A DNA stretch of 64,000 nucleotides from Paraburkholderia rhynchosiae. Lineage in GTDB: Bacteria; Pseudomonadota; Gammaproteobacteria; Burkholderiales; Burkholderiaceae. The position numbers and the translations under genes were made by a program. Positions 44,756 to 54,493 of the stretch are shown in pieces. How positions within the stretch are numbered: position 1 is the stretch's first letter; each line of letters starts with the position of its first letter. The notes below the pieces were generated by a model. It saw only the letters and a list, made by a program, of their open reading frames with translations, had not been told where the DNA came from and did no database searches. Where the stretch lies: contig NZ_PNXY01000004.1 in NCBI RefSeq assembly GCF_002879865.1, forward strand, positions 124,001-188,000. Direction: 5' to 3'.

Positions 44756-45217
44756 TGGGCCGCCGCCGAAAAGTGAACTTGAGCAGGTTCGCAGGCGGGT
44801 TCATAAAGCGGCGCAACGAAAAACGCGGAACAGGTTTGCCGCGCCGAGGCCCATAACGAGCAAGCGTTGAGCCCGCCATCGGACAAAACTTAGCACAGCG
44901 AGAACGTGAACGACAGCCACTATTAAGGGCGCATCGCCGTGCAAAAACTTCGCGCTTCTCCCTCGCCCGCTGCTCGAATTTACATGACCGCTTGTAGAAA
45001 AAGGGAACGCCACACCGCTTGTTTCCTTTGAAAAAGGGAACGCTACAGCGCTTCTCCGTACCCCGCGCCATATTGCGCTTCGCGGTCTGCCGCGAGCTTA
45101 TAGGCACACGACATGCTGTGGCCGGGTAACAGCGTCGTATTGCGCGAAATTGCATAAGAGTGCTCAGCAAAGCGCGCCATTGATGCCCCGCTAATGCCAT
45201 CTCGCGAAGGATTGTCA
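44756..45217. other. Gap between the ABC fusion and the glycan cluster
   Basis: 462 bases with promoters for two divergent genes. It holds two 24-bp direct repeats (44997-45053) and no gene that I can support. Confidence 0.6.
44997..45053. repeat. Two 24-bp direct repeats, 33 bp apart
   Basis: Copies at 44997-45020 and 45030-45053 begin GAAAAAGGGAACGC and end CGCTT; they differ at two positions. The start-to-start spacing of 33 bp is close to three helical turns, as in tandem operators. The second copy ends 164 bases before the glycosyltransferase ATG. Confidence 0.75.
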
Positions 45218-46513
45218 ATGAAGATCGCCCTCATCAGTGAACACGCCTCGCCCCTCGCCGTTGCCGGAGGCGTCGACAGCGGAGGACAGAACATTTACGT
45301 CGCGAATGTCGCGCGTCAACTGAAGGAGATGGGTCATCAAGTGGATGTGTTCACGCGGCGCGACCGCGCGTTGCTGCCGCTCGTGTCCGACATGGAGGGC
45401 GTCCGCGTCATTCATGTTCCAGCCGGGCCGCCGATGCAGTTGCCCAAGGAATTGCTGCTGCCTTTCATGGATGAATTCGCCGCATTTCTCATCGAGTTCT
45501 TTCGCCGCGAGAAGACGCCCTATGACGTGATGCACGCGAACTTCTTCATGTCGGGTCTCGCCGCGTTGACAGTGAAAGCGGCGCTCGGCGTGCCGCTCGT
45601 TATGACGTTTCATGCGCTTGGCCGGGTGCGCCGGATCCATCAGGGAGCAAACGACGGCTTCCCTGACGAACGTTTCGCGATCGAGGACGACCTGGTTGCG
45701 CAGTCCGACGTGGTAGTTGCCGAATGCCCGCAGGACGAAGCGGACCTGATCGAACACTACCAGGCCGACCCCGCGCGCATCGAGATCGTGCCGTGCGGTT
45801 TCGACGCCGACGAGTTTCATCCGATGGATCGCGCCACCGCCCGTGACGCGCTCGGCTGGCAGCAGGACCAGTTCACCGTGCTGCAACTGGGGCGCCTTGT
45901 GCAGCGCAAGGGCATCGACAACGTGGTGCGCGGCGTCGGCCTTCTGAAGAAAGCGTTCAGGACGTCCGCGCAACTCTATGTGGTGGGCGGCAACTCCGAC
46001 GCACCGAACGAGAAGGCCACGCCGGAAATCGCGCGCTTGCGCGGCATCGCACGCGAATGCGGCGTGGCCGATCAGACCAACTTCGTCGGACGGCGCGGGC
46101 GCGCGCAATTGCGCTACTTCTATAGCGCCGCGGACGTATTCGTGACGACACCATGGTACGAGCCGTTCGGCATCACGCCCGTCGAAGCAATGGCCTGCGG
46201 CACGCCGGTAGTCGGCGCCGATGTGGGCGGAATCCGCTATTCGGTAGCCGACGGCATCACCGGCTTCCTCGTGCCGCCGCGCGATCCAGCCGCGCTGGCC
46301 GCGCGTCTGAACCTGTTGCGGCGCGACCCCGCGCTCGCGCGCCGCATGGGCGAAGCGGGTCTCGAACGCGCGCGCAAGGAGTTCACCTGGCGCGGCGTGG
46401 GCGAATCGCTCGCGCAAATCTATATGCGCACCGCGCGGCTCGTGCCGGCGAAAACCGCGGAGGAACGCGTGGCGGTTCCGTTGCGAGCCGCGGCCGGCGC
46501 GTCGTTCCGCTAG
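45218..46513 (+). CDS. Family 4 glycosyltransferase (sucrose-synthase/MshA-like)
   Basis: A 431-residue GT-B retaining enzyme. The N-terminal ISEHASPLAVAGGVDSGGQN and YVANVARQLKEMGH resembles the start of sucrose-phosphate synthase and MshA. The donor site is YEPFGITPVEAMACGTPVVG, with LQLGRLVQRKGIDNVVRG opening the C-terminal domain. The donor is a nucleotide sugar, and the acceptor may be sugar, inositol or a lipid-linked glycan. ATG 45218 has AAGGATT about six bases upstream. First gene of the glycan cluster, which ends with a UDP-xylose synthase-like gene. Confidence 0.9.
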   Translation: MKIALISEHASPLAVAGGVDSGGQNIYVANVARQLKEMGHQVDVFTRRDRALLPLVSDMEGVRVIHVPAGPPMQLPKELLLPFMDEFAAFLIEFFRREKTPYDVMHANFFMSGLAALTVKAALGVPLVMTFHALGRVRRIHQGANDGFPDERFAIEDDLVAQSDVVVAECPQDEADLIEHYQADPARIEIVPCGFDADEFHPMDRATARDALGWQQDQFTVLQLGRLVQRKGIDNVVRGVGLLKKAFRTSAQLYVVGGNSDAPNEKATPEIARLRGIARECGVADQTNFVGRRGRAQLRYFYSAADVFVTTPWYEPFGITPVEAMACGTPVVGADVGGIRYSVADGITGFLVPPRDPAALAARLNLLRRDPALARRMGEAGLERARKEFTWRGVGESLAQIYMRTARLVPAKTAEERVAVPLRAAAGASFR

Positions 46514-46621
46514 GAGGCCACATACCGACGCTAGCTGCGACACAGCCTGGTTTTGCCGAGCCGAGGCGGACGCGTTGTCCGCTTCCGGCGATTCGCTCAC
46601 GTTTTCCGCACCGCCTTCATC

Positions 46622-47227
46622 ATGTTGCAACCCGCTGTGTTTTTCGACAAAGACGGTACGTTGCTCGACGACGTGCCCTACAACATCGATCCCTCGCTGA
46701 TGCGCCTCGCGCCCGGCGCGCGCGACGCGTTGACACTGCTCGCGAGCCAGCCGTTCGCGCTCTTCGTGATCAGCAATCAGTCGGGCGTCGCGCTCGGCAA
46801 GTTCCAGCGCGCGGCGTTAAAGGGAGTGGAAGCCGAACTCGCGCGCATGTTCGTCGAATGCGGCGCAACGCTCTGCGGCGCGTACTGGTGCCCGCATCAT
46901 CCCGACGGCACGGTGGCGCCCTACGCGACCGGCTGCGATTGCCGCAAGCCAGCGCCCGGATTGCTGCTGCGCGCGGCTCGCGAGCACAAGCTCGATCTCG
47001 CGCGAAGCTGGTTCATTGGAGACATTCTCGACGATGTCGAAGCGGGCAACCGCGCGCGATGCCGCACGATTCTGCTCGACAACGGCCATGAAACCGAGTG
47101 GATAGAAGGACCACAGCGAGTGCCGACCGCGCGCGCCGCGGATCTGCACGAAGCGGCGCAAATCGTCGCGCGCAGTGCCGAAGCCGCGTCGCGCCCCGCG
47201 CCCGCCGGCGAGGAAACCGCTCAATGA
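46622..47227 (+). CDS. gmhB: D-glycero-heptose-1,7-bisphosphate 7-phosphatase-like HAD hydrolase
   Basis: A 201-residue HAD phosphatase. The catalytic motif is VFFDKDGTLLDDVPYN (Asp9 and Asp11 region), the phosphate-binding Ser/Thr motif is VISNQSGVALGKF, and the zinc loop Cys residues are in YWCPHHPDGTV and CDCRKPAPG. That Cys-His zinc loop is specific to the GmhB/HisB-N class, so a heptose phosphate substrate is likely. It ends with an ATGA overlap with the GT9 gene. GmhB makes the heptose precursor used by heptosyltransferases. Confidence 0.88.
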   Translation: MLQPAVFFDKDGTLLDDVPYNIDPSLMRLAPGARDALTLLASQPFALFVISNQSGVALGKFQRAALKGVEAELARMFVECGATLCGAYWCPHHPDGTVAPYATGCDCRKPAPGLLLRAAREHKLDLARSWFIGDILDDVEAGNRARCRTILLDNGHETEWIEGPQRVPTARAADLHEAAQIVARSAEAASRPAPAGEETAQ

Positions 47228-48531
47228 ATGCGCCGCTTCTGATCGTTCAACCGACGTTCGCTCACGCTCGCGTGCCCGACACGCCGCAACTCGCGCATTG
47301 GGGCGAGGACATCAAGCGCATTCTGTGCGTGCGGCTCGACAATCTCGGCGACGTGCTGATGACCACGCCCGCGCTGCACGCATTGCGCGAGTCGGCGCCC
47401 GGCCGTCATATCACGCTCCTCGCGTCGCGCAGCGGCGTGGCGCTGGCGCCGTTTCTGGATGATGTCGACGACGTCATCGAATATGAAGCGCCGTGGGTCG
47501 CGAATCCGCTCGCGAGTTCACGCTCGCTCGCCGACGATCGACGCATGCAGGAACGCTTGCGGCGCGGCGGCTTCGACGCCGCCGTGATCTTTACCGTCTA
47601 TAGCCAGAGCCCGTTGCCCGCGGCGATGCTGTGCTATCTGGCGGGCGTCCCACGGCGGCTCGCGCATTGCCGCGAAAACCCGTATGCGCTGCTCACGGAC
47701 TGGCTGCGCGAGCCGGAGCCCCAACAGCGCACGCGTCATGAAGTCGAGCGGCAGCTCGACCTCGTGCGTCAGGTTGGCGCGCAAGCGCCCGACACGCGCA
47801 TGCGTTTCGCAGTGCAGCAGTCCGATCGCGAGACGCTGCACGCGCAGTTAACCGCGAGAGGCATTGACGATAAATCGCACGGCAAGGCGCAAGGCAACGC
47901 ACTGGAAAAAGCGCAATGGATCGTGCTGCATCCAGGTGCCACCGCCGCATCGCGCCGATATCCGCCCGAGCGCTTCGGCCAGGTGGCGACGCGCCTCGCG
48001 CGCGAGACCGGCGCGCCGCTGCTGATCTCCGGCAGTGCGAGCGAGCGCTCTCTCGCCGATGCAGTGATCGACGCGGCCGCGCCTGCCGTTCGCGGGCAAC
48101 TGCACGATTTGAGCGGCGCGCTCACGCTCGGCGAACTTGCGGCGCTGATCGAACGCGCAAGCGTACTCGTTTCGAATAACAGCGGGCCGGTGCATCTCGC
48201 ATCGGCGCTGGGCACACCGGTCGTCGATCTGTATGCGTTGACCAATCCTCAGCACACGCCGTGGCAAACGCCGAATCGCGTGCTGTTTCGCGATGTCGAA
48301 TGCCGCTGGTGCTATCGCAGCGTATGTCCGCAACATCATCACGCATGCCTGCTTGGCGTGGCGCCTGGGGAGGTCGTGAACGCGGCGCTCGAATTGCGCG
48401 CGCAAGTGCAGTCGCGCACCGCGGCGGCCGCGTCCAGCTCTTCCGGCACATCCGGTTCGTCCGAAAACCAATCCAACGCCCACCACAGCGACGCGGCGCC
48501 GCCGCTCGCCGATGAACCCGTGGCTCCCTGA
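47224..48531 (+). CDS. Family 9 glycosyltransferase (heptosyltransferase-like)
   Basis: A 435-residue GT-B enzyme of the ADP-heptose transferase group. ILCVRLDNLGDVLMTTPALH is the N-terminal acceptor-binding motif, and WIVLHPGATAASRRYPPERF plus VSNNSGPVHLASALGTPVVD are the nucleotide-binding C-terminal motifs. It joins the heptose phosphatase by an ATGA overlap, which supports use of an activated heptose. The C-terminus is a low-complexity Ala/Ser/Gln tail of about 40 residues. Confidence 0.92.
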   Translation: MNAPLLIVQPTFAHARVPDTPQLAHWGEDIKRILCVRLDNLGDVLMTTPALHALRESAPGRHITLLASRSGVALAPFLDDVDDVIEYEAPWVANPLASSRSLADDRRMQERLRRGGFDAAVIFTVYSQSPLPAAMLCYLAGVPRRLAHCRENPYALLTDWLREPEPQQRTRHEVERQLDLVRQVGAQAPDTRMRFAVQQSDRETLHAQLTARGIDDKSHGKAQGNALEKAQWIVLHPGATAASRRYPPERFGQVATRLARETGAPLLISGSASERSLADAVIDAAAPAVRGQLHDLSGALTLGELAALIERASVLVSNNSGPVHLASALGTPVVDLYALTNPQHTPWQTPNRVLFRDVECRWCYRSVCPQHHHACLLGVAPGEVVNAALELRAQVQSRTAAAASSSSGTSGSSENQSNAHHSDAAPPLADEPVAP

Positions 48532-48555
48532 AACCCACTCTTACTGCGAACGCCC

Positions 48556-50301
48556 ATGTACACACTCGGAATCAATGCCGTCTATCACGACAGCGCCGCA
48601 GCCTTGCTGCGCGACGGTGTGGTGCTCGCCGCAGCGGAAGACGAACGCTTCACGCACGTCAAGCATGCGAAGCGCCCCGTGCCCTTCTCGACCTGGCAAC
48701 TGCCGTTCGATGCGATCGACTACTGCCTGAAAGCCGCCGGCATCACGCTGGGAGACGTCGACCATGTGGCGTACTCCTACGATCCGAGCCTCTTCAGCGG
48801 CATGCCCAAGCGTCCCGGCGCGACCATCGAGTTGCCGTTCGATCCGGCCAACACGCGCCTCTCCGACCCGTCGGCGTCGCCGTGGGACCCGCTGTTTCTG
48901 AGCTACATCGCGAACGCCAAAGGGCAATTGCTCGACGGTGCGCCGCATCATCTGCGCAAACGCTTTCAGGGCGTGGACCGCGACAACGGCTTCAAGTGGC
49001 ACTTCGTCGAGCATCACCTCGCGCATGAGGCGAGCGCGTTTCTCGCCGCGCCGTACGACGACACCGCCGTGCTCACCATGGACGGCCGTGGCGAAGGCGT
49101 GACGACCAGCATGGGGCAATTTGTCGACGGCGAATACACGCGGCTCAAACAGGTAGAACTGCCGCACTCGCTGGGTCTGCTCTATGAAGCCGTGACGGAC
49201 TGGCTAGGCTTTCTGCATTCGTCGGACGAGTACAAGGTGATGGCCCTCGCCTCGTACGGCAAGCCGGAATACGTCGACGTGTTCCGCGACATCGTCCACT
49301 ATCGTGGCGACGGCAGCTATACCGTCGACGCCCCGCGCCTCGTCAAACGTTTCGGCCCGGCGCGCGAACGCGGTGGTCCGCTCGAACAGCGCCATTTCGA
49401 CATCGCGCATTCGTTGCAGCGCGTGCTGGAGGAAACCGTGCTGCAACTCGCGGGCTGGTTGCATGAAAAGACGGGTCTGAGCAAGCTCACCATGGCGGGC
49501 GGCGTCGCGCTGAACTGTGTGATGAATTCGAAGCTGCGCGACGCGGGCCCCTTCGAGGACGTATGGGTGCAGCCCGCCGCAGGCGACGCCGGCACTGCGC
49601 TCGGCGCGGCGCTGTGGATCGATTACCGCACCCGCGCCGAGAACGGCGACCGCAAGCGTCATTGGACAATGGATCACGCGTACCTCGGCCCCGAGTATCC
49701 GGAAGAGGAAATCGAACAGTTCCTGCAATGGTCGAAGGTGCCTTATCGGCGGCTTGGCGACATTGCCGGTGAAACGGCCGACCTGCTCGCCAACGGCCAG
49801 GTGATCGGCTGGTATCAGGGCCGCACGGAGTTTGGTCCGCGAGCGCTCGGCGCGCGCTCGATTCTCGCGTCGCCGGTCGATCCGCACATGCAGGCCAGGC
49901 TCAACGAGATCAAGGACCGCGAGGACTTCCGTCCGGTCGCGCCGGTCGTGATGGAAGAACTCGCGAGCGAATGGTTCGTGAACGGCAACGTCGCGCCGTT
50001 CATGCTGTTCGTGTTCGACGTGCGCGCCGAGAAGGCCGCGCGCATTCCGGCCGTGCGGCATGTGGACGGCACCGCACGCGTGCAGACCGTGAACCGCTCG
50101 CAGCATCCGCTTTACTACGACTTGCTGGCTGCGTTCAACGAGCGCACCGGCGTGCCGATTCTCGTCAACACGTCGTTCAATACGCGCGGTGAACCGATGG
50201 TGAATTCGCCGCGCGATGCAGTCGAGTCGTTCTGGACTTCGCCGCTCGACGCGCTCGTGATCGGTCCGTTCCTCGTCGAGAAAGCGCGGAGCGGCGCATG
50301 A
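48556..50301 (+). CDS. NodU/CmcH-family carbamoyltransferase
   Basis: A 581-residue enzyme that moves a carbamoyl group from carbamoyl phosphate to a hydroxyl of a sugar or antibiotic. The N-terminal half (LGINAVYHDSAAALLRDGVV) has an actin-like ATPase fold; the shared motif is FVEHHLAHEASAFLAAPYDD. The C-terminal YrdC-like half includes KLTMAGGVALNCVMNSKL and GRTEFGPRALGARSILASP. Its place inside a glycosyltransferase cluster argues for carbamoylation of a sugar, as NodU does for Nod factors. It overlaps the following GT2 gene by ATGA. Confidence 0.94.
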   Translation: MYTLGINAVYHDSAAALLRDGVVLAAAEDERFTHVKHAKRPVPFSTWQLPFDAIDYCLKAAGITLGDVDHVAYSYDPSLFSGMPKRPGATIELPFDPANTRLSDPSASPWDPLFLSYIANAKGQLLDGAPHHLRKRFQGVDRDNGFKWHFVEHHLAHEASAFLAAPYDDTAVLTMDGRGEGVTTSMGQFVDGEYTRLKQVELPHSLGLLYEAVTDWLGFLHSSDEYKVMALASYGKPEYVDVFRDIVHYRGDGSYTVDAPRLVKRFGPARERGGPLEQRHFDIAHSLQRVLEETVLQLAGWLHEKTGLSKLTMAGGVALNCVMNSKLRDAGPFEDVWVQPAAGDAGTALGAALWIDYRTRAENGDRKRHWTMDHAYLGPEYPEEEIEQFLQWSKVPYRRLGDIAGETADLLANGQVIGWYQGRTEFGPRALGARSILASPVDPHMQARLNEIKDREDFRPVAPVVMEELASEWFVNGNVAPFMLFVFDVRAEKAARIPAVRHVDGTARVQTVNRSQHPLYYDLLAAFNERTGVPILVNTSFNTRGEPMVNSPRDAVESFWTSPLDALVIGPFLVEKARSGA

Positions 50302-51377
50302 GTCCGTCCGCTACGGGACCGCTCGACGTAGGAACCAGATTCGGCAATCCGCAGAGCGCGGCCGAGCCGATTGCCGCCGGCTATCCGGGTGTGCTGCTGG
50401 CGCACATGGATGTGTCGGTGGTCGTGCCGACTTATCGCCGGCCCGATCTGCTCGCCGCTTGCCTGCGCGCACTGACTGCTCAGGACTTTCCCGCTGGCCG
50501 CTACGAAATCGTGGTCTGCGACGACGGTCCCGACGACGCCACGCGCGCGTGCGTCGCACGGATCGCGGCCGAGCAGGCCAAGCGCGGCCTCGCGGTGCGC
50601 TATGTACCCGTGACCCGCACCCAGGGCCCGGCGGGCGCGCGCAATGCCGGCTGGCAGCAAGCGCGCTCGCCAGTGATCGCCTTCACCGACGACGACACCT
50701 TGCCCGATCCGCAGTGGCTGCAAGAGGGTCTCGCAGCGATTCGCCAGGGCGCGGCTGCCGCCGCGGGCAGAATCGTCGTGCCGCTGCCGGCCTCGCCGAC
50801 CGACTATGAAGCGGACGCCAGCGGGCTGGAGAGCGCCGAGTTCGCGACCGCCAATGTATTCGTCGCCCGCAGCTTTCTGACGATGACAGGCGGCTTCGAC
50901 GAACGCTTCACGTCGGCCTGGCGCGAAGACTCCGATCTGCAATTCACGTTGTTGCAAGCGGGCGGCAAGATTGTGCGCGCGAACGAGGCGGTGGTCGTGC
51001 ATCCCGTGCGCCCCGCGCGTTGGGGCGTGAGCATCTCGCAACAAAGGAAGAGCCAGTTCGACGCGCTGCTCTACAAGAAGCACCCCGAACTCTTCAAGGC
51101 GCGCATTCGCTCGACGCCTCCGCTGCTCTACTACCTGATCCTGTGCGCCGTATTGGCCGCGCTGATCGGCGCACTCATCGGCGATGCGGCCACATGGACG
51201 ATCGCACTGCTGGCGTGGTTCGTGCTGACCACCTATTTCTGCGTGATGCGTTTGCGCGGACGGGATCGCGGTTTGCGACACATCGCTGAAATGGCGTGGA
51301 CGTCCATTCCCATTCCGTTTCTTTCGATCTTCTGGCGGCTCTACGGCGCCGTCCGTTACAAGGTGCTCTTTCTATGA
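50298..51377 (+). CDS. Family 2 glycosyltransferase with C-terminal membrane helices
   Basis: A 359-residue GT-A enzyme. DVSVVVPTYRRPDLLAACLR opens the domain; the metal site is in AFTDDDTLPDPQWL and the acceptor region in GGFDERFTSAWREDSDLQFT. Two membrane helices near the C-terminus (LLYYLILCAVLAALIGALIG and WTIALLAWFVLTTYFCVMRL) anchor it in the inner membrane, as in GT2 enzymes that use lipid-linked acceptors. ATGA overlaps on both sides couple it with the carbamoyltransferase and the second GT9. Confidence 0.92.
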   Translation: MSPSATGPLDVGTRFGNPQSAAEPIAAGYPGVLLAHMDVSVVVPTYRRPDLLAACLRALTAQDFPAGRYEIVVCDDGPDDATRACVARIAAEQAKRGLAVRYVPVTRTQGPAGARNAGWQQARSPVIAFTDDDTLPDPQWLQEGLAAIRQGAAAAAGRIVVPLPASPTDYEADASGLESAEFATANVFVARSFLTMTGGFDERFTSAWREDSDLQFTLLQAGGKIVRANEAVVVHPVRPARWGVSISQQRKSQFDALLYKKHPELFKARIRSTPPLLYYLILCAVLAALIGALIGDAATWTIALLAWFVLTTYFCVMRLRGRDRGLRHIAEMAWTSIPIPFLSIFWRLYGAVRYKVLFL

Positions 51378-52513
51378 ATGCAGCCTCGTTCCTCGCGACA
51401 CTCGCGCCGCGCCGCATCGTGATTTTCCGTGCACTGCAACTCGGCGACATGCTGTGCGCGGTGCCCGCGTTGCGCGCGCTACGCGCGGCCGTGCCACAAG
51501 CGCATATCGCGTTGATCGGCTTGCCGTGGGCGCAGTCGTTCGTCGAACGTTACACGGATCTTGTCGATGAACTGATCGTGTTTCCAGGCGCGGAGGGCTT
51601 TCCCGAGCAGCCCGAATCGAACGAGGGACTGCCCGCGTTTTATGAGCAGATGCGCGCGCAAGCTTTCGATCTGGCGATCCAGTTGCATGGCAGCGGCGGG
51701 ATCGCGAACGATCTGCTGCTTCAATTCGGCGCGCGCGCTTACGCGGGCTTCGTGCAGCCTGACGAGCCGCAACGCGATGGTGTATTCATCGGCTGGCCCG
51801 ATGACTTGCCCGAGTCCGAACGCTACCTTGCATTGATGAGCGCGCTGGGCGTTCACACTTCCAATCGGCAGCTGTCGTTTCCGCTCAGCGAACGCGACGG
51901 CGACGAATATGCTTCGCTGATGGCCGCGCACGGCCTCGAAGCTCAACGTCTCGTGCTGGTTCATCCTGGCGCGCAATTGCCGTCGCGCCGTTGGCCCGCA
52001 GAGCGTTTCGCGGAAGTCGCCGATCGTCTCGCCGCCGACGGCTGGCAGATCGCCATCACCGGGACCGCTGCAGAAGCGCCGCTCACCGGCGCGGTGCTCG
52101 GCGCGATGACCGCGCCCGCGTTGCATCTGGCCGGCACGACGTCGCTCGGCGGACTTGCCGCGCTGGTCGCTCACGCACGGCTCGTGGTCTGCAACGACAC
52201 CGGCATTTCGCACATTGCCGCGGCCATGGCCACTGAATCCGTTGTGATCGCTTCGGGCAGCGACACGCAGCGCTGGGCGCCGCTCGACCACGCGCGGCAT
52301 CGCGTGCTCGCCGACTATCCGCCGTGCCGCCCCTGCATGTTCCGCGAGTGCCCTTACGGCCATCCCTGCGCGCTCAATATCAGCGTCGATCGCGTCGTCG
52401 AGACGGCGCGCGCGCAACTGACTCAGGTCCACGGCGCTCATCCTGCCGCTCCGTACGCATTGCATACACAGCCCGAAGGCGGGCCGTTCGAGGAGTTGCA
52501 TCATGTTGCGTGA
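51374..52513 (+). CDS. Family 9 glycosyltransferase (heptosyltransferase-like), second copy
   Basis: A 379-residue GT9 enzyme with RRIVIFRALQLGDMLCAVPA, LVLVHPGAQLPSRRWPAERF and VVCNDTGISHIAAAMATESV. It differs from the GT9 at 47224 in length and in the C-terminal Cys-rich segment DYPPCRPCMFRECPYGHPC, which is common in the LPS-type GT9s and may bind a metal. Two GT9 enzymes point to two heptose residues in one product. Confidence 0.92.
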   Translation: MNAASFLATLAPRRIVIFRALQLGDMLCAVPALRALRAAVPQAHIALIGLPWAQSFVERYTDLVDELIVFPGAEGFPEQPESNEGLPAFYEQMRAQAFDLAIQLHGSGGIANDLLLQFGARAYAGFVQPDEPQRDGVFIGWPDDLPESERYLALMSALGVHTSNRQLSFPLSERDGDEYASLMAAHGLEAQRLVLVHPGAQLPSRRWPAERFAEVADRLAADGWQIAITGTAAEAPLTGAVLGAMTAPALHLAGTTSLGGLAALVAHARLVVCNDTGISHIAAAMATESVVIASGSDTQRWAPLDHARHRVLADYPPCRPCMFRECPYGHPCALNISVDRVVETARAQLTQVHGAHPAAPYALHTQPEGGPFEELHHVA

Positions 52514-53459
52514 CTGCCGCCGTCTCCGTGTGCTGACATGGCACGTGCACGGCAACTATCTGTATTACCTGACCCAGGCGCCGCACGATTTTTATCTCGT
52601 CACGAAGCCCGGCAATCCGCCCGGGTACGCGGGCAAAGTGGGCGTGCTGCCGTGGGGCGAAAATGTGCACGAAATCAATGCGGACGATGTGCCCGATCAG
52701 GAATTCGACGTGATCCTGTATCAGCATAAAACGCATTGGGAATACGACCGCGAGCATGTGCTGAGCGAAGCGCAGCGCCGGCTTCCGCGCGTGTATGTCG
52801 AGCACGATCCGCCGCAGGAAAATCCGTTTCAGCAATGGCATTGGGTCGACGATCCGGACACGCTGCTAGTCCACGTCACGCACTTCAATCAGTTGATGTG
52901 GGATTGCGGCGTCACGCCGACGCGCGTGATCGAACACGGCGTGGTGGTGCCCGAAGGCGTGCGCTATAGCGGCGAACTCGAACGCGGCATTGTCGTCGTG
53001 AATCATCTCGCGCAGCGCGGGCGGCGGCTTGGTGCGGACGTATTCGCCGAAACACGCACCCGTGTGCCGCTCGATCTCGTCGGCATGGATGCGCAGCGGC
53101 TCGACGGCATCGGCGAAATCGGCAATCTCGAACTGGCCGCGTTCAGCGCGCGCTATCGCTTCTTCTTCAATCCGATTCGCTGGACCAGTCTCGGGCTCGC
53201 CATCGTCGAAGCCATGACGATCGGCATGCCGATTGTCGGTCTCGCGACCACCGAACTCGCGACCGTTATCCGCAACGGCGAAAACGGCTTCGTGCATACG
53301 GACGTGAATGCGCTCGTCGACGCAATGCATGAACTGCTGCGCAATCCCGACGAGGCGCGGCGTCTGAGCGAAGGCGCGCGGCGCACCGCGCTGGAGCGGT
53401 TTCACATCGACCGTTTTGCGCAGGACTGGCACGACGTATTGCTGCAAGTCACCGCGTAA
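52503..53459 (+). CDS. Glycosyltransferase family 1/4-like protein
   Basis: A 318-residue GT-B protein. The C-terminal donor half is plain: [20 protein letters not shown] then [16 protein letters not shown], with the E-x7-E-like pair around residue 236. The N-terminal domain is short ([20 protein letters not shown]), and [18 protein letters not shown] is a distinctive acceptor-side loop. It overlaps the second GT9 by 11 bases, so it belongs to the same operon. The donor is unknown; the next gene could supply UDP-xylose. Confidence 0.85.
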   Translation: MLRDCRRLRVLTWHVHGNYLYYLTQAPHDFYLVTKPGNPPGYAGKVGVLPWGENVHEINADDVPDQEFDVILYQHKTHWEYDREHVLSEAQRRLPRVYVEHDPPQENPFQQWHWVDDPDTLLVHVTHFNQLMWDCGVTPTRVIEHGVVVPEGVRYSGELERGIVVVNHLAQRGRRLGADVFAETRTRVPLDLVGMDAQRLDGIGEIGNLELAAFSARYRFFFNPIRWTSLGLAIVEAMTIGMPIVGLATTELATVIRNGENGFVHTDVNALVDAMHELLRNPDEARRLSEGARRTALERFHIDRFAQDWHDVLLQVTA

Positions 53460-53497
53460 GGCCGCGTTTCGCCGAACTATCGCAAGGACGACGCATC

Positions 53498-54493
53498 ATG
53501 AAAGAACTTACCCGCAAGCGGATTCTGGTCACGGGCGGCGCCGGCTTTCTCGGCTCGCACCTGTGCGAGCGGCTCGTGACGCAAGGTCACGACGTGCTGT
53601 GCGTCGACAACTTCTATACGGGCACGAAGGACAACATCGCGCATCTGCTCGACTGCGCGAACTTCGAGTTGATGCGTCACGACGTGACCTTTCCGCTTTA
53701 CGTCGAGGTGGATCAGATTTATAACCTCGCGTGCCCCGCTTCGCCGATTCACTATCAGCACGATCCGGTGCAAACCACCAAGACGAGCGTGCACGGCGCG
53801 ATCAATATGCTCGGCCTCGCCAAGCGCCTACAAGCCAGAATCTTCCAGGCGTCGACAAGCGAAGTGTATGGCGATGCACTCGTGCATCCGCAGAAAGAAG
53901 ATTACTGGGGCCACGTGAATCCAATCGGCCCACGCTCGTGTTACGACGAGGGCAAGCGTTGTGCGGAAACGCTCTTCATGGATTACCGCCGTCAGCATGG
54001 GCTGTCCATTCGCATCGCGCGTATCTTCAATACGTATGGGCCGCGCATGCATCCCGCCGATGGCCGCGTCGTATCGAACTTCATGATGCAGGCGTTACGC
54101 GGCGAGCCGCTCACGCTGTATGGCGACGGCTCGCAAACGCGTTCGTTCTGCTACGTGGACGACATGATCGACGCGTTTATCCGCTTGATGAATACGGCCG
54201 ACGATCCCGGCGGCCCGGTCAATCTCGGCAATCCGTATGAGGTCAGTATGCGCGAGATCGCGCAACGGATCGTCGCGATTACGGGCTCCAATTCGCCGCT
54301 CGAATTGCATCCGTTGCCAACGGATGACCCGTGGCATCGTCAGCCGGATATTTCGCGCGCTCGCGAATTGCTCGGCTGGCAGCCGAAAACCTCGCTTGAC
54401 GACGGCCTTGAAGAGACTGTGCGTTACTTCCGCGCGCGGATCGAAGCAACCTCCGCACGCGAGTCCGCGGCTCAGCGTCCGGCTCTGACATAA
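53498..54493 (+). CDS. UDP-glucuronate decarboxylase (UDP-xylose synthase)-like SDR
   Basis: A 331-residue extended short-chain dehydrogenase. The NAD-binding motif [19 protein letters not shown], catalytic [14 protein letters not shown] and the Y-x3-K pair in [12 protein letters not shown] are all present, as are [16 protein letters not shown] and the late [15 protein letters not shown]. This set of motifs is that of UXS rather than of GalE or RmlB. It would convert UDP-glucuronate to UDP-xylose for the neighbouring transferases. AAGGACG precedes the ATG. It overlaps the convergent recQ gene by 22 bases. Confidence 0.88.
   Translation: MKELTRKRILVTGGAGFLGSHLCERLVTQGHDVLCVDNFYTGTKDNIAHLLDCANFELMRHDVTFPLYVEVDQIYNLACPASPIHYQHDPVQTTKTSVHGAINMLGLAKRLQARIFQASTSEVYGDALVHPQKEDYWGHVNPIGPRSCYDEGKRCAETLFMDYRRQHGLSIRIARIFNTYGPRMHPADGRVVSNFMMQALRGEPLTLYGDGSQTRSFCYVDDMIDAFIRLMNTADDPGGPVNLGNPYEVSMREIAQRIVAITGSNSPLELHPLPTDDPWHRQPDISRARELLGWQPKTSLDDGLEETVRYFRARIEATSARESAAQRPALT

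Noticed and set aside
45215..46630. A 471-codon minus-strand frame opposite the family 4 glycosyltransferase
   Set aside because: No domain, no ribosome site, and it lies wholly antisense to a clear enzyme.
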